A DNA stretch of 64,000 nucleotides from Planctomycetota bacterium (GCA_002862085.1 PKCK01000082.1:18310-82309); one strand, 5' to 3'; shown: positions 44,648 through 54,049, counted from the first letter of the stretch. Notes: generated by a model from the letters alone, not told the origin. Program-made: numbers and translations.

Positions 44648-45763
44648 TCACTTGGCCTTGCGGGAGTAGAAGGGGATGTCGCAGACGACGCACTCCTGGC
44701 GCTTTCCACGGATGTCCATGTGCACGGTCCGGCCCGCCTGGGCGAGCTCCACCGGGAGGTAGGCCGTCCCGATGTTGGTGCCGAGGGTCGGGGAGACCGC
44801 GCCGGAGCAGATCGCACCGACCTCGTCGTCCCCGTGGAAGAGAGCGTAGCCCTGCCGCGGTACGCGCTTGCCGTCGGTCGTGATGCCGATGAGCCGACGG
44901 CTCGGGTTCTCCTTGATCGCGGCGAGCGCGTCGCGGCCGATCCAGTCGCCCTTCTCCTCCTTGAAGGAGACGCCGAAGTCGAGGCCGGCCTCGATCGGGT
45001 TGTGCTCGCGATCGATCTCGTGCCCGTAGAGCGGCATACCCGCCTCGAGCCGCAGGGTGTCGCGGGCGCCGAGCCCGATGGGGGCGATGCCCTCGGGCGC
45101 GCCGGCCTCCAGCACGGCGTCCCAAACGCGCTCGGACTCCTCGTCGGGGAAATAGATCTCGAAGCCGTCCTCGCCGGTGTAGCCCGTGCGGCTCACGCGG
45201 ACGTCCGGGATGCCCGCGACGGTGGCGAAGCGGAACTTGTAGTAGCCGACCTCGGAGAGGTCGAGGTCCTCGACCAGCGGCTGCAGCGCGGCCTGGGAGT
45301 TCGGGCCCTGGAGAGCGAGCATCGCGAGCTCGTCCGACCGGTCGGTGATCCGGACGTCGCTCGAACCCGTGTGCTCCTCGAGCCAGGCGAGGACGCTCGC
45401 CTTGTTCGAGGCGTTGGCCACGACGAAGACGTGGTTCGCGTTCGTCTTGTAGAGGAGCAGGTCGTCGAGGGGGCCGCCTTTCTCGTCGCAGACGAGGCCG
45501 TAGCGGATCGCGCCCTCGGGGATCTTCGCGACGAAGCTCGTGACGAGGCCGTCCAGGAAGGGAACGGCGTCGGGCCCGGTGACGTCGATGCGGCCCATGT
45601 GTCCCAGATCGAACAGTCCCGTCCGCGAGCGCACGCGCTCGGCCTCTTCGAGGATCGAGGCGTACTGCACGGGCATGCTCCAGCCCCCGAAGGGAACCAT
45701 CCGCGCGCCGGCGGCGACGTGGACGCCGTGCAGGCGCGTCTCGAGGAGGGGGGCGTCGCTCAT
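44648..45763 (-). CDS. gcvT: Glycine cleavage system T protein (aminomethyltransferase)
   Basis: A 371-residue tetrahydrofolate-dependent aminomethyltransferase. Family segments in order: MVPFGGWSMPVQY near residue 25, GLFDLGHMGRIDVTG, the folate-binding RTGYTGEDGFEIYF with the catalytic Asp region, and GLGARDTLRLEAGMPLYGHE. The C-terminal barrel domain contains GYALFHGDDEVGAICSGAVSP. Length is normal. It leads the gcvT-gcvH-lipM unit on the minus strand. No P protein is encoded in the window. Confidence 0.96.
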   Translation of the reverse strand: MSDAPLLETRLHGVHVAAGARMVPFGGWSMPVQYASILEEAERVRSRTGLFDLGHMGRIDVTGPDAVPFLDGLVTSFVAKIPEGAIRYGLVCDEKGGPLDDLLLYKTNANHVFVVANASNKASVLAWLEEHTGSSDVRITDRSDELAMLALQGPNSQAALQPLVEDLDLSEVGYYKFRFATVAGIPDVRVSRTGYTGEDGFEIYFPDEESERVWDAVLEAGAPEGIAPIGLGARDTLRLEAGMPLYGHEIDREHNPIEAGLDFGVSFKEEKGDWIGRDALAAIKENPSRRLIGITTDGKRVPRQGYALFHGDDEVGAICSGAVSPTLGTNIGTAYLPVELAQAGRTVHMDIRGKRQECVVCDIPFYSRKAK

Positions 45764-45772
45764 GGGGCGCAG

Positions 45773-45778
45773 AGTGTA
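45773..45778 (-). promoter_or_regulatory. -10 box of gcvT, near-leaderless
   Basis: On the minus strand TACACT ends 9 nt before the gcvT ATG, which predicts a leader of only two or three bases. No glycine riboswitch fits in front of this operon. Confidence 0.45.
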
Positions 45779-45903
45779 GGGATTCGAGACGGCCCCGGCA
45801 CCGATCCGCGGGCCATCGCTCCGGAGCCGGGTAGGTTTCATCGGAGAGGCCGCCCAGGGGGGGCGGACCGGCTCCACCCGCCGCGTCCGTTCCGGTCACT
45901 TCC

Positions 45904-47502
45904 ATGCGCCGATCCCGCACTCAAAGCGCCGCTCGTCTCGTCCTCGCTCTGGCCCTCGCCGGGCCCGCTCTGGCCCTTCAGGATCCGTTCTCTCCAGGGG
46001 AGCGCTGGGAGGCCTCCGCAGCCGCGGGAAAGACGCCCTGGACGCCGGAGGACGTCGCCCTCGCCGGCGACGCCGCCTTCGTCTGGATCGGACTCCGAGG
46101 CGGTGATCACGCCCTCGAGCTCTACGACGGAGTCGCCTCTGGCAACCAGATGCCGCGCGGCGTCGTGACGCGTCAGGCCGACGAGACCACGGTGCCGGTG
46201 GTGGCCGCAGGCTCCCGTGGTGATCGGGTCTTCGCCCTGCGCCAGTCGGCCAGCGTGAGCGTCTTCCGCCGCATCCCCGTCGTGTTCGCCTACGACCCGC
46301 TCCAGGCGGGTCATGGTGAAGAACTCGCCCCCGCGTGGCTCCACGACATGGGTCTTCAGATCAACGGAGCGACCCGCATCGCTTCGAACAGGAGCGGCGA
46401 CCTCGTGGCGGCCGCCGTCTGGGACGACAGCCGCGCCGTGACGCGCGTCGATCTGCTGTCCGGGGACGACGGCGCCCTGCTCGGCCGCGCCGAGTTCCCC
46501 TCGATCGGACTCAGCGCCCTCGACGTCTCCGCCGACGGCTCGCGCGTCGCGGTCGCCTGCGGCCTCGAGCTGCACGTCCTCGACGCCCGGGCGAGAGTCG
46601 TCCACACCGAGCCGCTCGGTTCCTCGACCTCCGCGGTCTCCCTCTCCGCGGACGGCTCCACGTTGGCCTTCGGCCAGCTGGGCGCGCTGCGCACCATCTC
46701 GGACCTCTTCGGCTTCGGCTACGGGCCAGGCCTCACCCTGCCGGCCATCGGCGCCGAGCTGCCCGCGCGCATCGACGTCTCTGCGGACGGCACGATGATC
46801 GCAGCGGCCTGGTGGAACTACTCCACCGGCGGCAACGTCCGCTTCGAGATCTTCGACACGATCTTCGGCTTCTCCCTCGGCTCGGCGCACTTCCCGGGCC
46901 ATCCCGGCGCGCCGCAGAACCTGCCCACGTCCGTGCGGATCACCGAGAACGGGTTCCGCGCCGTCATGACCACGTGGGGCAACGGTCAGGATCCCGAGCT
47001 CGTCGTCCTCGACGCCGGCGGCTTCGGCCCGACGCTGACCATCGATCTTCCCGGCAGCGCGCGCGCGGTCGCCATGGACGCGACCGGTACTCGGTTCGCC
47101 GTGGCTCACAAGGACGTCCACGCCCAGAGCTTCGGCGCGTCCGGCGCCGTGAGGCTCGTCGACTCGGGCGAGCGCTCGCTGCAGACCACGAGCACCCCGC
47201 GGCTCGGTGGAAAGCTCTCCATGGCTGCGCGCTTTCCCGGCGCCACAGGAGGCTTCTTCCTGATGGGTACGCCCGGTGCGCCACTCGCCTTCCCCGGCGT
47301 CGCGGGGCAGCTGCTCCTCGACCGCCGGAGCCTCCGTGTGATCGCGGCCGCCGTCGACGGGACGGGGCGCATGGACCTCGATCTGCCGATCGGCGCCGAC
47401 GCCTCGCTGCTCGGCCTGCAGATGAACGTTCAGGGCGCCTTCCGAACGTCTCAGGGCCTCGCCCTCACCGAGCACCTCGAGCGTCCCTACGTCCTGCGCT
47501 GA
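45904..47502 (+). CDS. Secreted beta-propeller-like protein
   Basis: A 532-residue exported protein with a signal peptide ending near ALALQD (about residue 25). Residues 45-420 hold repeated WD40-like blades without WD dipeptides. Examples are DVSADGSRVAVACGLELHVL, VSLSADGSTLAFGQLGALRT, DVSADGTMIAAAWW and AMDATGTRFAVAH, all with the SxDGxxxA motif of bacterial TolB/PQQ-type propellers. The last 90 residues change to a module with DLDLPIGADASLLGLQMNVQ and GLALTEHLE, a C-terminal element often seen in secreted planctomycete proteins. No catalytic residues are seen. Likely an extracytoplasmic binding protein. Confidence 0.82.
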   Translation: MRRSRTQSAARLVLALALAGPALALQDPFSPGERWEASAAAGKTPWTPEDVALAGDAAFVWIGLRGGDHALELYDGVASGNQMPRGVVTRQADETTVPVVAAGSRGDRVFALRQSASVSVFRRIPVVFAYDPLQAGHGEELAPAWLHDMGLQINGATRIASNRSGDLVAAAVWDDSRAVTRVDLLSGDDGALLGRAEFPSIGLSALDVSADGSRVAVACGLELHVLDARARVVHTEPLGSSTSAVSLSADGSTLAFGQLGALRTISDLFGFGYGPGLTLPAIGAELPARIDVSADGTMIAAAWWNYSTGGNVRFEIFDTIFGFSLGSAHFPGHPGAPQNLPTSVRITENGFRAVMTTWGNGQDPELVVLDAGGFGPTLTIDLPGSARAVAMDATGTRFAVAHKDVHAQSFGASGAVRLVDSGERSLQTTSTPRLGGKLSMAARFPGATGGFFLMGTPGAPLAFPGVAGQLLLDRRSLRVIAAAVDGTGRMDLDLPIGADASLLGLQMNVQGAFRTSQGLALTEHLERPYVLR

Positions 47503-47684
47503 CGGACGCGCGCCCCGAGGCGCGAAGGAGCGAGGGGAATCGTCGCCCTCGAAGGCGGGGTCTCGACCCCGTCCTGGGGGCTCAACCCCTCACCCTCGAC
47601 CGCGGCGCGGAGGACCCCCTGGCTCGCGCGCGCGGCCGAGCGCGCGCAGGACCATGGCCCGTCCGCGCGCTTCATGCGCTCCCC

Positions 47685-48587
47685 TCACTCCTCCTGACGG
47701 GGCGGCTTGCGCAGGCGGCCGCGAAAGGACTCGAGCTCCGCGATGTCGTCCTCGCTGAAGCCGCCGCCGACACGCGGCAGGTCCTCCGATGGCGCCGGGT
47801 CGCGCGCGTCCACGTCGACCGTCGGCCCGCCGCCGAAGGGGGAGGCGGCGTCACCTCCGAAGCCGCCGGCTCCGGCTCGCCCTCGCATCAGGTGCTCCCA
47901 GCCGGCGAAGCGCCCCGTCCCGCCGCCCATGGCCTCGGCCTGGTGGCGGATGCGCACGATCCACCTCTCGCGCAGGCCCGCCCAGAGGACGAAGAGCCCG
48001 ACGATGCCCATGAAGCACGCTCCGCCGAGCGCTGAGGAGACGATCGTCGTCCAGGCGATGATCCCGCCCACGCGAGTCGCCTGATCGGTCGCCTTCACCC
48101 AGTCGCGGCCGCCGCGCCCGAGGAAGGCGCGGAGGAGCCGGCCGCCGTCCATCGGGAACGCGGGCACCAGGTTGAAGAGCCCGTAACCGAGGTTGATCAC
48201 GAGGAAATGGGTCGCGAAGCCCTCGAAGCCATCGCGGACGGGGATCCCGAAGCCCGCGATCGAGAGCTCTCCCGTGGGCTCCGAGGTCGCGAGGAGCGCG
48301 AAGGGGAGCGCGGCCAGGGCGAGAGCGAGGTTCACCGCCGGGCCGGCCGCCGCGACCCAGGCTTCGACACGCGCGGACTCCGGCATCTCACGGATACGAG
48401 CCATGCCGCCGAGGGGCCAGAGGACGATGTCCTCGACGTGGAGGCCGAAGCGTCGCGCGACGAACGCGTGCCCGAGCTCGTGGAAGAGGAGCAGCACCGT
48501 CGAGAGCGCCAGGATCGTCAGCGTGATCCCCGCCTTCCCGTTCGCCGCGCCCCAGATCGCCGCGACGGCCAGCAGGTAGCCGAGCAT
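47685..48587 (-). CDS. Site-2 protease family (M50) membrane metalloprotease
   Basis: A 300-residue polytopic membrane protein. The zinc site is HELGH (His36-Glu37-His40) in LLLFHELGHAFVARRFG, and the second-site motif is FNLVPAFPMDGGRLLRA with the metal aspartate. M50 enzymes cut membrane-embedded substrates such as anti-sigma factors. The C-terminal 90 residues are a soluble Gly/Asp/Arg-rich tail with no CBS domain. The ATG at 48587 starts in the first membrane helix. In-frame sequence just upstream encodes RIAGIPIRANL, which matches the conserved N-terminal segment of the family. The real start is therefore probably further up, perhaps the CTG at 48644; no ATG, GTG or TTG lies in that stretch. 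Confidence 0.85.
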   Translation of the reverse strand: MLGYLLAVAAIWGAANGKAGITLTILALSTVLLLFHELGHAFVARRFGLHVEDIVLWPLGGMARIREMPESARVEAWVAAAGPAVNLALALAALPFALLATSEPTGELSIAGFGIPVRDGFEGFATHFLVINLGYGLFNLVPAFPMDGGRLLRAFLGRGGRDWVKATDQATRVGGIIAWTTIVSSALGGACFMGIVGLFVLWAGLRERWIVRIRHQAEAMGGGTGRFAGWEHLMRGRAGAGGFGGDAASPFGGGPTVDVDARDPAPSEDLPRVGGGFSEDDIAELESFRGRLRKPPRQEE

Positions 48588-48856
48588 CAGGTTCGCGCGG
48601 ATCGGGATGCCGGCGATCCGCGCGATGGTGTGGTTCTCGAGCAGGGGACGTGGGCGCGTTGCGCGATCGGGAGTGGGGGGGCCGGGCGGGTTCCAGGCGC
48701 GCCTGGACTCCGGGTCCGAGGTTAGGCCACGGAGGGGCGGATTCCCACCGGGCCGATCCTCCGCCCGTGAGCGGCGCGCGTGGTTGGGGCCTTCGGCGAG
48801 GTCGGGCTACCGTGGGGGCCGCGCGCCGCGTTCCCCTCCGGCCGCGCCGACCGCCC

Positions 48857-50770
48857 ATGGCCGCCGACCACGAAGAAGACTCCCTGCACCCCGAGCGCGC
48901 TCGGGGGCGCGGATCCGACGTCTGGGAGATCGCCCGACGATGGGGACGCCGGGTCGCGTTCGTGGACCTCCAGGGGGCCGGGCGGAGCGTCGAACTCGAT
49001 GAGAGCCTCGCCGCTCATGCGCGGCTGAGCGGTGCGGCGCTCGCCCTCGCACCCTTCGCGGCCCGCGCGGCGGATCCTGCGACGCCCGTCTTCACGCTGG
49101 CCGTCGGAGAAGCCGTCGGGCGCGGGGTCCCCACGGCGGCGAGGGTCACGGTGGCTGCGCGTGCTCCTCTGCGTTCCGGCGTCACCGAGGCCCAGTGCGG
49201 TGGCCCCTTCGCCTCCGACCTCGCCGCGCTGCTCGACGGGCTGGTGATCTCCGGCCGGGCGCAGGAGCCCGTGCACCTCGTCGTCGGAGGAGAGGGTGTC
49301 CGGGCACGGCGAGGCACCGCGCGGACGGCGAGTCTCAGCGCGCGGACGCGCGAGGCACTGGAGCACGGGGGGGCGGCTCTCGTCGTCGGCCCCGCGGCGG
49401 ACGCAGGCCTCCCCTTCGCCAACATCGCCTCGGTCGGCGGAGCGGGAGCGCCGAGCTTCGTCGGCCGCGGCGGGCTGGGCAAGGCGCTCCGTGGGGCCGG
49501 TGTCCTGTCGATCGTGGTCGAGACGCGCGACGAGAGCGGCGCCGTCGCCGAGGGCCAGCTCGCGGCCGCGCTCGGTCGCTCGCCGCGCCTCCTCGAGCGC
49601 GCACGGGGCGGGACTCTGGAGCTCGCAGCGCACCGCGGCACCGCCCGCGTGGAGCGCGGCGAGGGCGCGGCCCGTCACGGTTGCCGCGGCTGCCCGACGC
49701 CGTGCGGCTGGGTTCTCCAGCTCGAGGAGGAGGGAGCGCCGCGCCGTGCCATGGGCCGCTTCGCGGCGATGCAAGGGTTCGCGGCGAGCGGGGAAGCGGG
49801 TCGCTGTCTCGACCGCTGCAACGAACTCGGCGTGGATGCGCGGAGCGCAGCGCGGCTCGTCCGCGACCTCGGGCGGGAGACCGAGCTCCCCGGCGTGCTC
49901 GAGGAGCTCGTCGAGTCGGGCCTTCCGGCCCACGCGGCGGCCCTCGCGCTCGGTCCGAGCGGAGACGAGGAGCCGGCTGAAGTCGTGCACGCAGCGGACC
50001 TCGCCGCGCGCGTCGGGGTCATCGCGTCCCCGCGCGGGCCGGAGCCGATGCGCAGCCTCTCGATCTTCGGTCTCGCGCCCGGGGCAGACCTCCCGGGGAT
50101 GGCGCTCACCGGCGACGCGGCCGCGGACGCGGGGCGTCTCGCGCGATGGCACGGCGCCTTCGCGAGCGCTGTGGACATCTCCGGGTTCTGCGCGTTCTCG
50201 GCGGCGGCGCTCGTCGCGGACGGGATCCTCGGGATCGAGGAGCTCGCGCGGGCGATCTCACCGAGTGGCGGTTGGGACGGCCACGGAGACGACGGCGCGG
50301 CGGCCATGCTCGCGGCGGGGGAGCGACACCTGCAGCTCCACCAGGCGCTCGGGGGAGGAAGTGGACGCGGGGCCCGGACCGATACGGACGACGAGTCACT
50401 ACGCCGGGCGCTCGAGGCCCACGATCGCGGACTCCAGCGCGCGGAGCAGGTTCCTCCGCCCGCGGCCGCGACCACGCCGGGCTCATCGGACGAGGAAACG
50501 CCCGAGGTCAGCGTGAGCGCCAGGGGGAAGCTGGGTTCGCGCCTCGGAGGCCGCGAGCACGAGGCGGTCACCGTCGCGGGTCGGGGGACGACGGTCCTCG
50601 AACTCCTCCGCGATCTCGCCTCGAGGCACCCGCATGCCGCCTCCCTCCTCCTCTCGGAGGCGGATCGTCCGATCCCCGCTGTCCTCCGTTCGGGGGAGGC
50701 GCTGGCTCCCGGCTCGCCGCTCGCGGCGGGGGACTCGATCGAGCTCGTGCTCGTGATCCCCGGGGGCTGA
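48857..50770 (+). CDS. Aldehyde ferredoxin oxidoreductase-family protein fused to MoaD-like domain
   Basis: A 637-residue two-part protein. Residues about 30-500 follow the tungsten/molybdenum AOR plan: a VDL strand near 36, VTEAQCGGPFASDLAALLDG (109-128), DGLVISGRAQEPVHLVVGG, FVGRGGLGKALRG (201-213), then a [4Fe-4S] motif Cys276-x2-Cys279-x3-Cys283 with the fourth ligand Cys445 in DISGFCAFSAAALVADG. The N-terminal GGRG loop of classical AORs is LSGAAL here, so cofactor binding may differ. A Pro/Ala/Thr linker (531-549) leads to a beta-grasp domain (550-637) ending in Gly-Gly, as in MoaD/ThiS sulfur carriers. AORs oxidise aldehydes with ferredoxin. Both parts are in one frame with no stop. 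It stands alone; no cofactor-synthesis genes are near. Confidence 0.82.
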   Translation: MAADHEEDSLHPERARGRGSDVWEIARRWGRRVAFVDLQGAGRSVELDESLAAHARLSGAALALAPFAARAADPATPVFTLAVGEAVGRGVPTAARVTVAARAPLRSGVTEAQCGGPFASDLAALLDGLVISGRAQEPVHLVVGGEGVRARRGTARTASLSARTREALEHGGAALVVGPAADAGLPFANIASVGGAGAPSFVGRGGLGKALRGAGVLSIVVETRDESGAVAEGQLAAALGRSPRLLERARGGTLELAAHRGTARVERGEGAARHGCRGCPTPCGWVLQLEEEGAPRRAMGRFAAMQGFAASGEAGRCLDRCNELGVDARSAARLVRDLGRETELPGVLEELVESGLPAHAAALALGPSGDEEPAEVVHAADLAARVGVIASPRGPEPMRSLSIFGLAPGADLPGMALTGDAAADAGRLARWHGAFASAVDISGFCAFSAAALVADGILGIEELARAISPSGGWDGHGDDGAAAMLAAGERHLQLHQALGGGSGRGARTDTDDESLRRALEAHDRGLQRAEQVPPPAAATTPGSSDEETPEVSVSARGKLGSRLGGREHEAVTVAGRGTTVLELLRDLASRHPHAASLLLSEADRPIPAVLRSGEALAPGSPLAAGDSIELVLVIPGG

Positions 50771-50875
50771 TCGCTCCCTGGGGAGGGACCTGATGCCGCG
50801 GACCTCTCGGGACGGGCGCGGAGATTGCCAGGACGGGACTTGAGTCCGCGGAGGGGGCGGGGGACCCTTCCTCCC

Positions 50876-51967
50876 ATGGCGGCCATCCTGGTCATCAAGA
50901 CCGGCGCGCTCGGCGACGTCCTGCGGACGACGGCGATCCTGCCCGGCCTGCAGCGGCGCTTCCCCGATCTGGAGCTCACCTGGCTCACCGCTCCCGCGGC
51001 AGTGCCCCTCGTGGAGCGACACCGGCTCGTCAAGCGCGTGGTGACCTGCGACCCGAAGGAGGCCGGCTCCCTGGCTGCAGTGGCGGACATGCTGCCCGGC
51101 ATCCACTGGGACTGGGTGCTCTCCCTCGATGACGAGGAGCCCCTCTGTGCCCTCGCGTCGAGCCTCGACGCCGAGCGGGTGTCCGGAGCGACGATGGACG
51201 GGCAGGGGCGCCGCGTCTACACGGACGACGTCGAACCCTGGTTCGGGATGGGCCTGCTCTCCCGCGACGGGAAGGAGGCGGCGGACGCGCGCAAGCGAGA
51301 GAACCAGCGCACGCACCCGGCGATCTACGCGGACATGTTCGGCATCGAGGAGGGACGGCCGGAGTTCCCCCTCGCCCAGAGCACGATCGAGGCGGCGCAG
51401 GCCTTCGGACGGGACCAGGGGCTCTTCGAGCAGGAGCTGGTCATCGGCCTCAACACCGGCTCGGGGGGGCGCTGGACGAGCAAGGGGCTGCCGACGGAGC
51501 GCGTCGTGTCCTACGGCGGCGCACTGGCGACCAGCCTCGGCCGCCCCGTGCACTTCCTCGTGCTGGGTGGGCCTCCCGAGCGCGGGCGCAACGACGAGAT
51601 CATCGCCGGCATCAACGGGCTGGGCACGAAGGCGAGCGCCGTGGACGCGGGGACGGAGAACGACATCCCGACCTTCGCGGGCCGCGTCGGGCTCTGCGAT
51701 CTGATGGTCACGAGCGACTCGCTCGCTCTGCACATCGGTCTCGCCGTGGACATCCCCGTGGTGGCCTTCTTCGCGCCGACCTCGGCGGCGGAGATCGAGC
51801 TCTACGGACTCGGCGAGAAGGTGATCAGCACCTCGGACGACTACTGCTCCTACAAGAAGGACGCGGACAACTCGACGATCACCGTGGAGCGGCTCGTGGC
51901 AGCGACCCTCCGCGTCCTGGAGAGCACCGCTGGTCGCCGCCGGCTCGTGTCGCGGCCCCAGGGCTGA
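50876..51967 (+). CDS. Heptosyltransferase-family (GT9) protein
   Basis: A 363-residue GT-B glycosyltransferase. The start ILVIKTGALGDVLRTTAILP is the GT9 signature (ADP-heptose:LPS transferases), and the C-terminal domain shows VIGLNTGSGGRWTSKGLP and the donor-binding run LMVTSDSLALHIGLAVDIPVVAFFAPT. Residues 150-180 form an unusual insert rich in Lys/Arg/Glu. It should add heptose or a similar sugar to a cell-surface glycan from the cytoplasmic side. ATG 50876; it is a single gene. Confidence 0.88.
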   Translation: MAAILVIKTGALGDVLRTTAILPGLQRRFPDLELTWLTAPAAVPLVERHRLVKRVVTCDPKEAGSLAAVADMLPGIHWDWVLSLDDEEPLCALASSLDAERVSGATMDGQGRRVYTDDVEPWFGMGLLSRDGKEAADARKRENQRTHPAIYADMFGIEEGRPEFPLAQSTIEAAQAFGRDQGLFEQELVIGLNTGSGGRWTSKGLPTERVVSYGGALATSLGRPVHFLVLGGPPERGRNDEIIAGINGLGTKASAVDAGTENDIPTFAGRVGLCDLMVTSDSLALHIGLAVDIPVVAFFAPTSAAEIELYGLGEKVISTSDDYCSYKKDADNSTITVERLVAATLRVLESTAGRRRLVSRPQG

Positions 51968-52201
51968 GGGACGGGAGCCCCGGCAAGGGACGTCCAGCCC
52001 GCCGCGAAGGCACTTCCGCCAGCGCGCAGTGCTGACCGCGAGGGCGGCGTTGCCAGGTGGCCCCGCTGCGGAGTGAGCGAGGCTCGGCAAGGCGAGGCCC
52101 TGCCCAGGGCCGCCCCTCTCGCCAGCGCGGCCCGTGGCCTCGTCGGACCTCTCGCGGGAACCGGGCGGATGAAGCGCTGCCTCGAGATCGCCGCCGCGCC
52201 G

Positions 52202-54049
52202 TCAGGCCGAGGCAGCCGCGTACTGGAGCGCGTGCAGCTTCGCGTAGAGGCCCTCCGCGGCCAGCAGCTCGTCGTGGGTGCCGCGCTCGCGGATCTCCCC
52301 GCGCGCCATCACGAGGATCTCGTCCGCTCCGCGGATCGTCGACAGCCGGTGGGCGATGACGAGGGCGCTGCGACCGGCGAGCAGCCGGGACGTCGCACGC
52401 TCGATGCGGTGCTCCGTGGCGCTGTCCACGGCGGCGGTCGCCTCGTCGAGCACGACGACGTCGGGCTCGGCGGCGAGGGCGCGGGCGATGGCCAGGAGCT
52501 GGCGTTCGCCGGTCGAGAAGGTCGCGCCGCGCTCGGCGACCTCCGCCGCGAGCCCGCCCTCGAGCCCGTTCACCAGGTCCCGGGCCTGGGCCGCGTCGAT
52601 CGCCTCGGCCAGCGACGCGGCGGAGACCTCGGAGCGGTCCATGACCAGGTTCTCCTCGACGCTGCCCGCGAACAGGAAGTCCTCCTGGAGCACCAGCCCG
52701 AAGCGAGCGCGGAACGCGGAGGTCTCCAGCTCGCGGAGGTCGACGTCGTCGACGGCGACACGTCCCGAGGAGGCGTCGTAGTAGCGGAGGAGGAGGTTGA
52801 CGAGGGTGGACTTGCCCGCTCCGGTCGCGCCCACGACCGCCACCGTCTTGCCCGGGGGGATCTCGAAGCTGATGCCGCGCAGGACGGGGGTGTCCGCGAC
52901 GTAGGAGAAGCACACGTCCTCGAAGGCGATGTGCGGCGCCTGGCCGGGAGCGGTGCGGACGGCGGCCGGCGTGGCTGGTGGTACGACGGTCGGAGCGGTG
53001 TCGAGGACCTGGAAGATGCGCTCGGCCGACGCGAAGGCGCTCTGCAGCACGTTGTAGCGCTCGCCGAGTTCCCGGATCGGACGGACGAGCATGTTGAGCA
53101 GCAGCCAGAACTGCACGAACTCACCGTAGGTGAGTCCCTTGCCGACGATCGAACCGATCCCTGCCCAGAGCGCGGCGCCCTGGATCAGGTACACGGCCAG
53201 TGACATCACCGGGTAGAAGAGCGCGAACAGGAAGATGGTGCGCCTGTTGGCCTCGAAGTAGCGAGCGAGGGCCTCGTTGAAGCGCGCGGCGACTCGCTCC
53301 TCTCGTCTGAAGACCTGCACGACGCGGATGCCCCCGAGGACCTCCTGGAGATAGCCGTTCAGGCGCGCGAGGCGAGCGCGGACCTCGCGGTGCGCGCGGC
53401 GCGCGCCCCCGCGGAACGCGAGGCTGATGCCGATCAGGATCGGCGTGGTCAGCATCGTGATCAACGCGAGGTCCACGTCGATCGCGAACAGCATGCCGAG
53501 GACCACGAGGACCTTCACGCTGTCGAACAGGAGCGCGATGATCCCCGAGGTGAACATCTCGGAGAGGCTCTCGATGTCGGTCGTGACGCGGGTCACGAGG
53601 GCGCCGGTGGGACGCCGGTCGAAGAAGCCGAGGTCGAGGCTCTGGAGGTGGCGGAACACGGCGGCCCGCAGGTCGTGGACGACCGCCTGGCCCGTCTTGT
53701 TGAGGGTCGCGGTCTGGAAGTAGCGCAGGACCGTCATGGCCGCGATCAGCGCCACGTAGGCGCCGACCCACCACAGCAGCGCCTGAACGAAGGGGGCCTT
53801 GTCCTCGGCATCGGCGGCGCCCGCCACGGGCCCGTCGATGGCCCCCTTCCAGATCCTCGTGCCGAGGAGCTCGCCGATGAAGAGCAGGGAGAGCACCGCG
53901 AAGCTCTTCAGGAAGAGCCGCCTGTGGGGGCGGGCATAGGTCAGGAGGCGCTTGAACAGCGAGGTGTCCCAGACCTTCGTGGCGACGAGCTCCGAGCGGT
54001 CGATCTCGAGGGCGCCGCCAGGCTCCTTCTCGCTCTTCGCCTCGCTCAC
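52202..54049 (-). CDS. ABC exporter half-transporter, subunit with canonical Walker B
   Basis: A 615-residue type IV ABC exporter subunit: six membrane helices (about residues 35-300) followed by the nucleotide-binding domain. Walker A is GATGAGKST, the signature is FSTGERQ, unlike the usual LSGGQ, and Walker B is VVLDEATAAVD with the catalytic Glu; H-loop AHRLST. It overlaps the stop of its partner gene by 4 bp (GTGA start at 54049). Its normal Glu and odd signature complement the partner's odd Walker B and normal signature, so together they form one canonical and one degenerate ATP site, as in heterodimeric exporters of drugs, lipids or peptides. Confidence 0.9.
   Translation of the reverse strand: MSEAKSEKEPGGALEIDRSELVATKVWDTSLFKRLLTYARPHRRLFLKSFAVLSLLFIGELLGTRIWKGAIDGPVAGAADAEDKAPFVQALLWWVGAYVALIAAMTVLRYFQTATLNKTGQAVVHDLRAAVFRHLQSLDLGFFDRRPTGALVTRVTTDIESLSEMFTSGIIALLFDSVKVLVVLGMLFAIDVDLALITMLTTPILIGISLAFRGGARRAHREVRARLARLNGYLQEVLGGIRVVQVFRREERVAARFNEALARYFEANRRTIFLFALFYPVMSLAVYLIQGAALWAGIGSIVGKGLTYGEFVQFWLLLNMLVRPIRELGERYNVLQSAFASAERIFQVLDTAPTVVPPATPAAVRTAPGQAPHIAFEDVCFSYVADTPVLRGISFEIPPGKTVAVVGATGAGKSTLVNLLLRYYDASSGRVAVDDVDLRELETSAFRARFGLVLQEDFLFAGSVEENLVMDRSEVSAASLAEAIDAAQARDLVNGLEGGLAAEVAERGATFSTGERQLLAIARALAAEPDVVVLDEATAAVDSATEHRIERATSRLLAGRSALVIAHRLSTIRGADEILVMARGEIRERGTHDELLAAEGLYAKLHALQYAAASA

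Noticed and set aside
47556..47571. Hairpin between the propeller gene and the site-2 protease gene
   Set aside because: The 7-bp arms leave only two bases for a loop, and the surrounding stretch has no U-tract. Too weak to call as a terminator.
51968..52201. Short plus-strand frames between the GT9 gene and the ABC exporter
   Set aside because: Arg/Pro/Ser-rich without start signals or structure. No RNA or hairpin of note was seen either.
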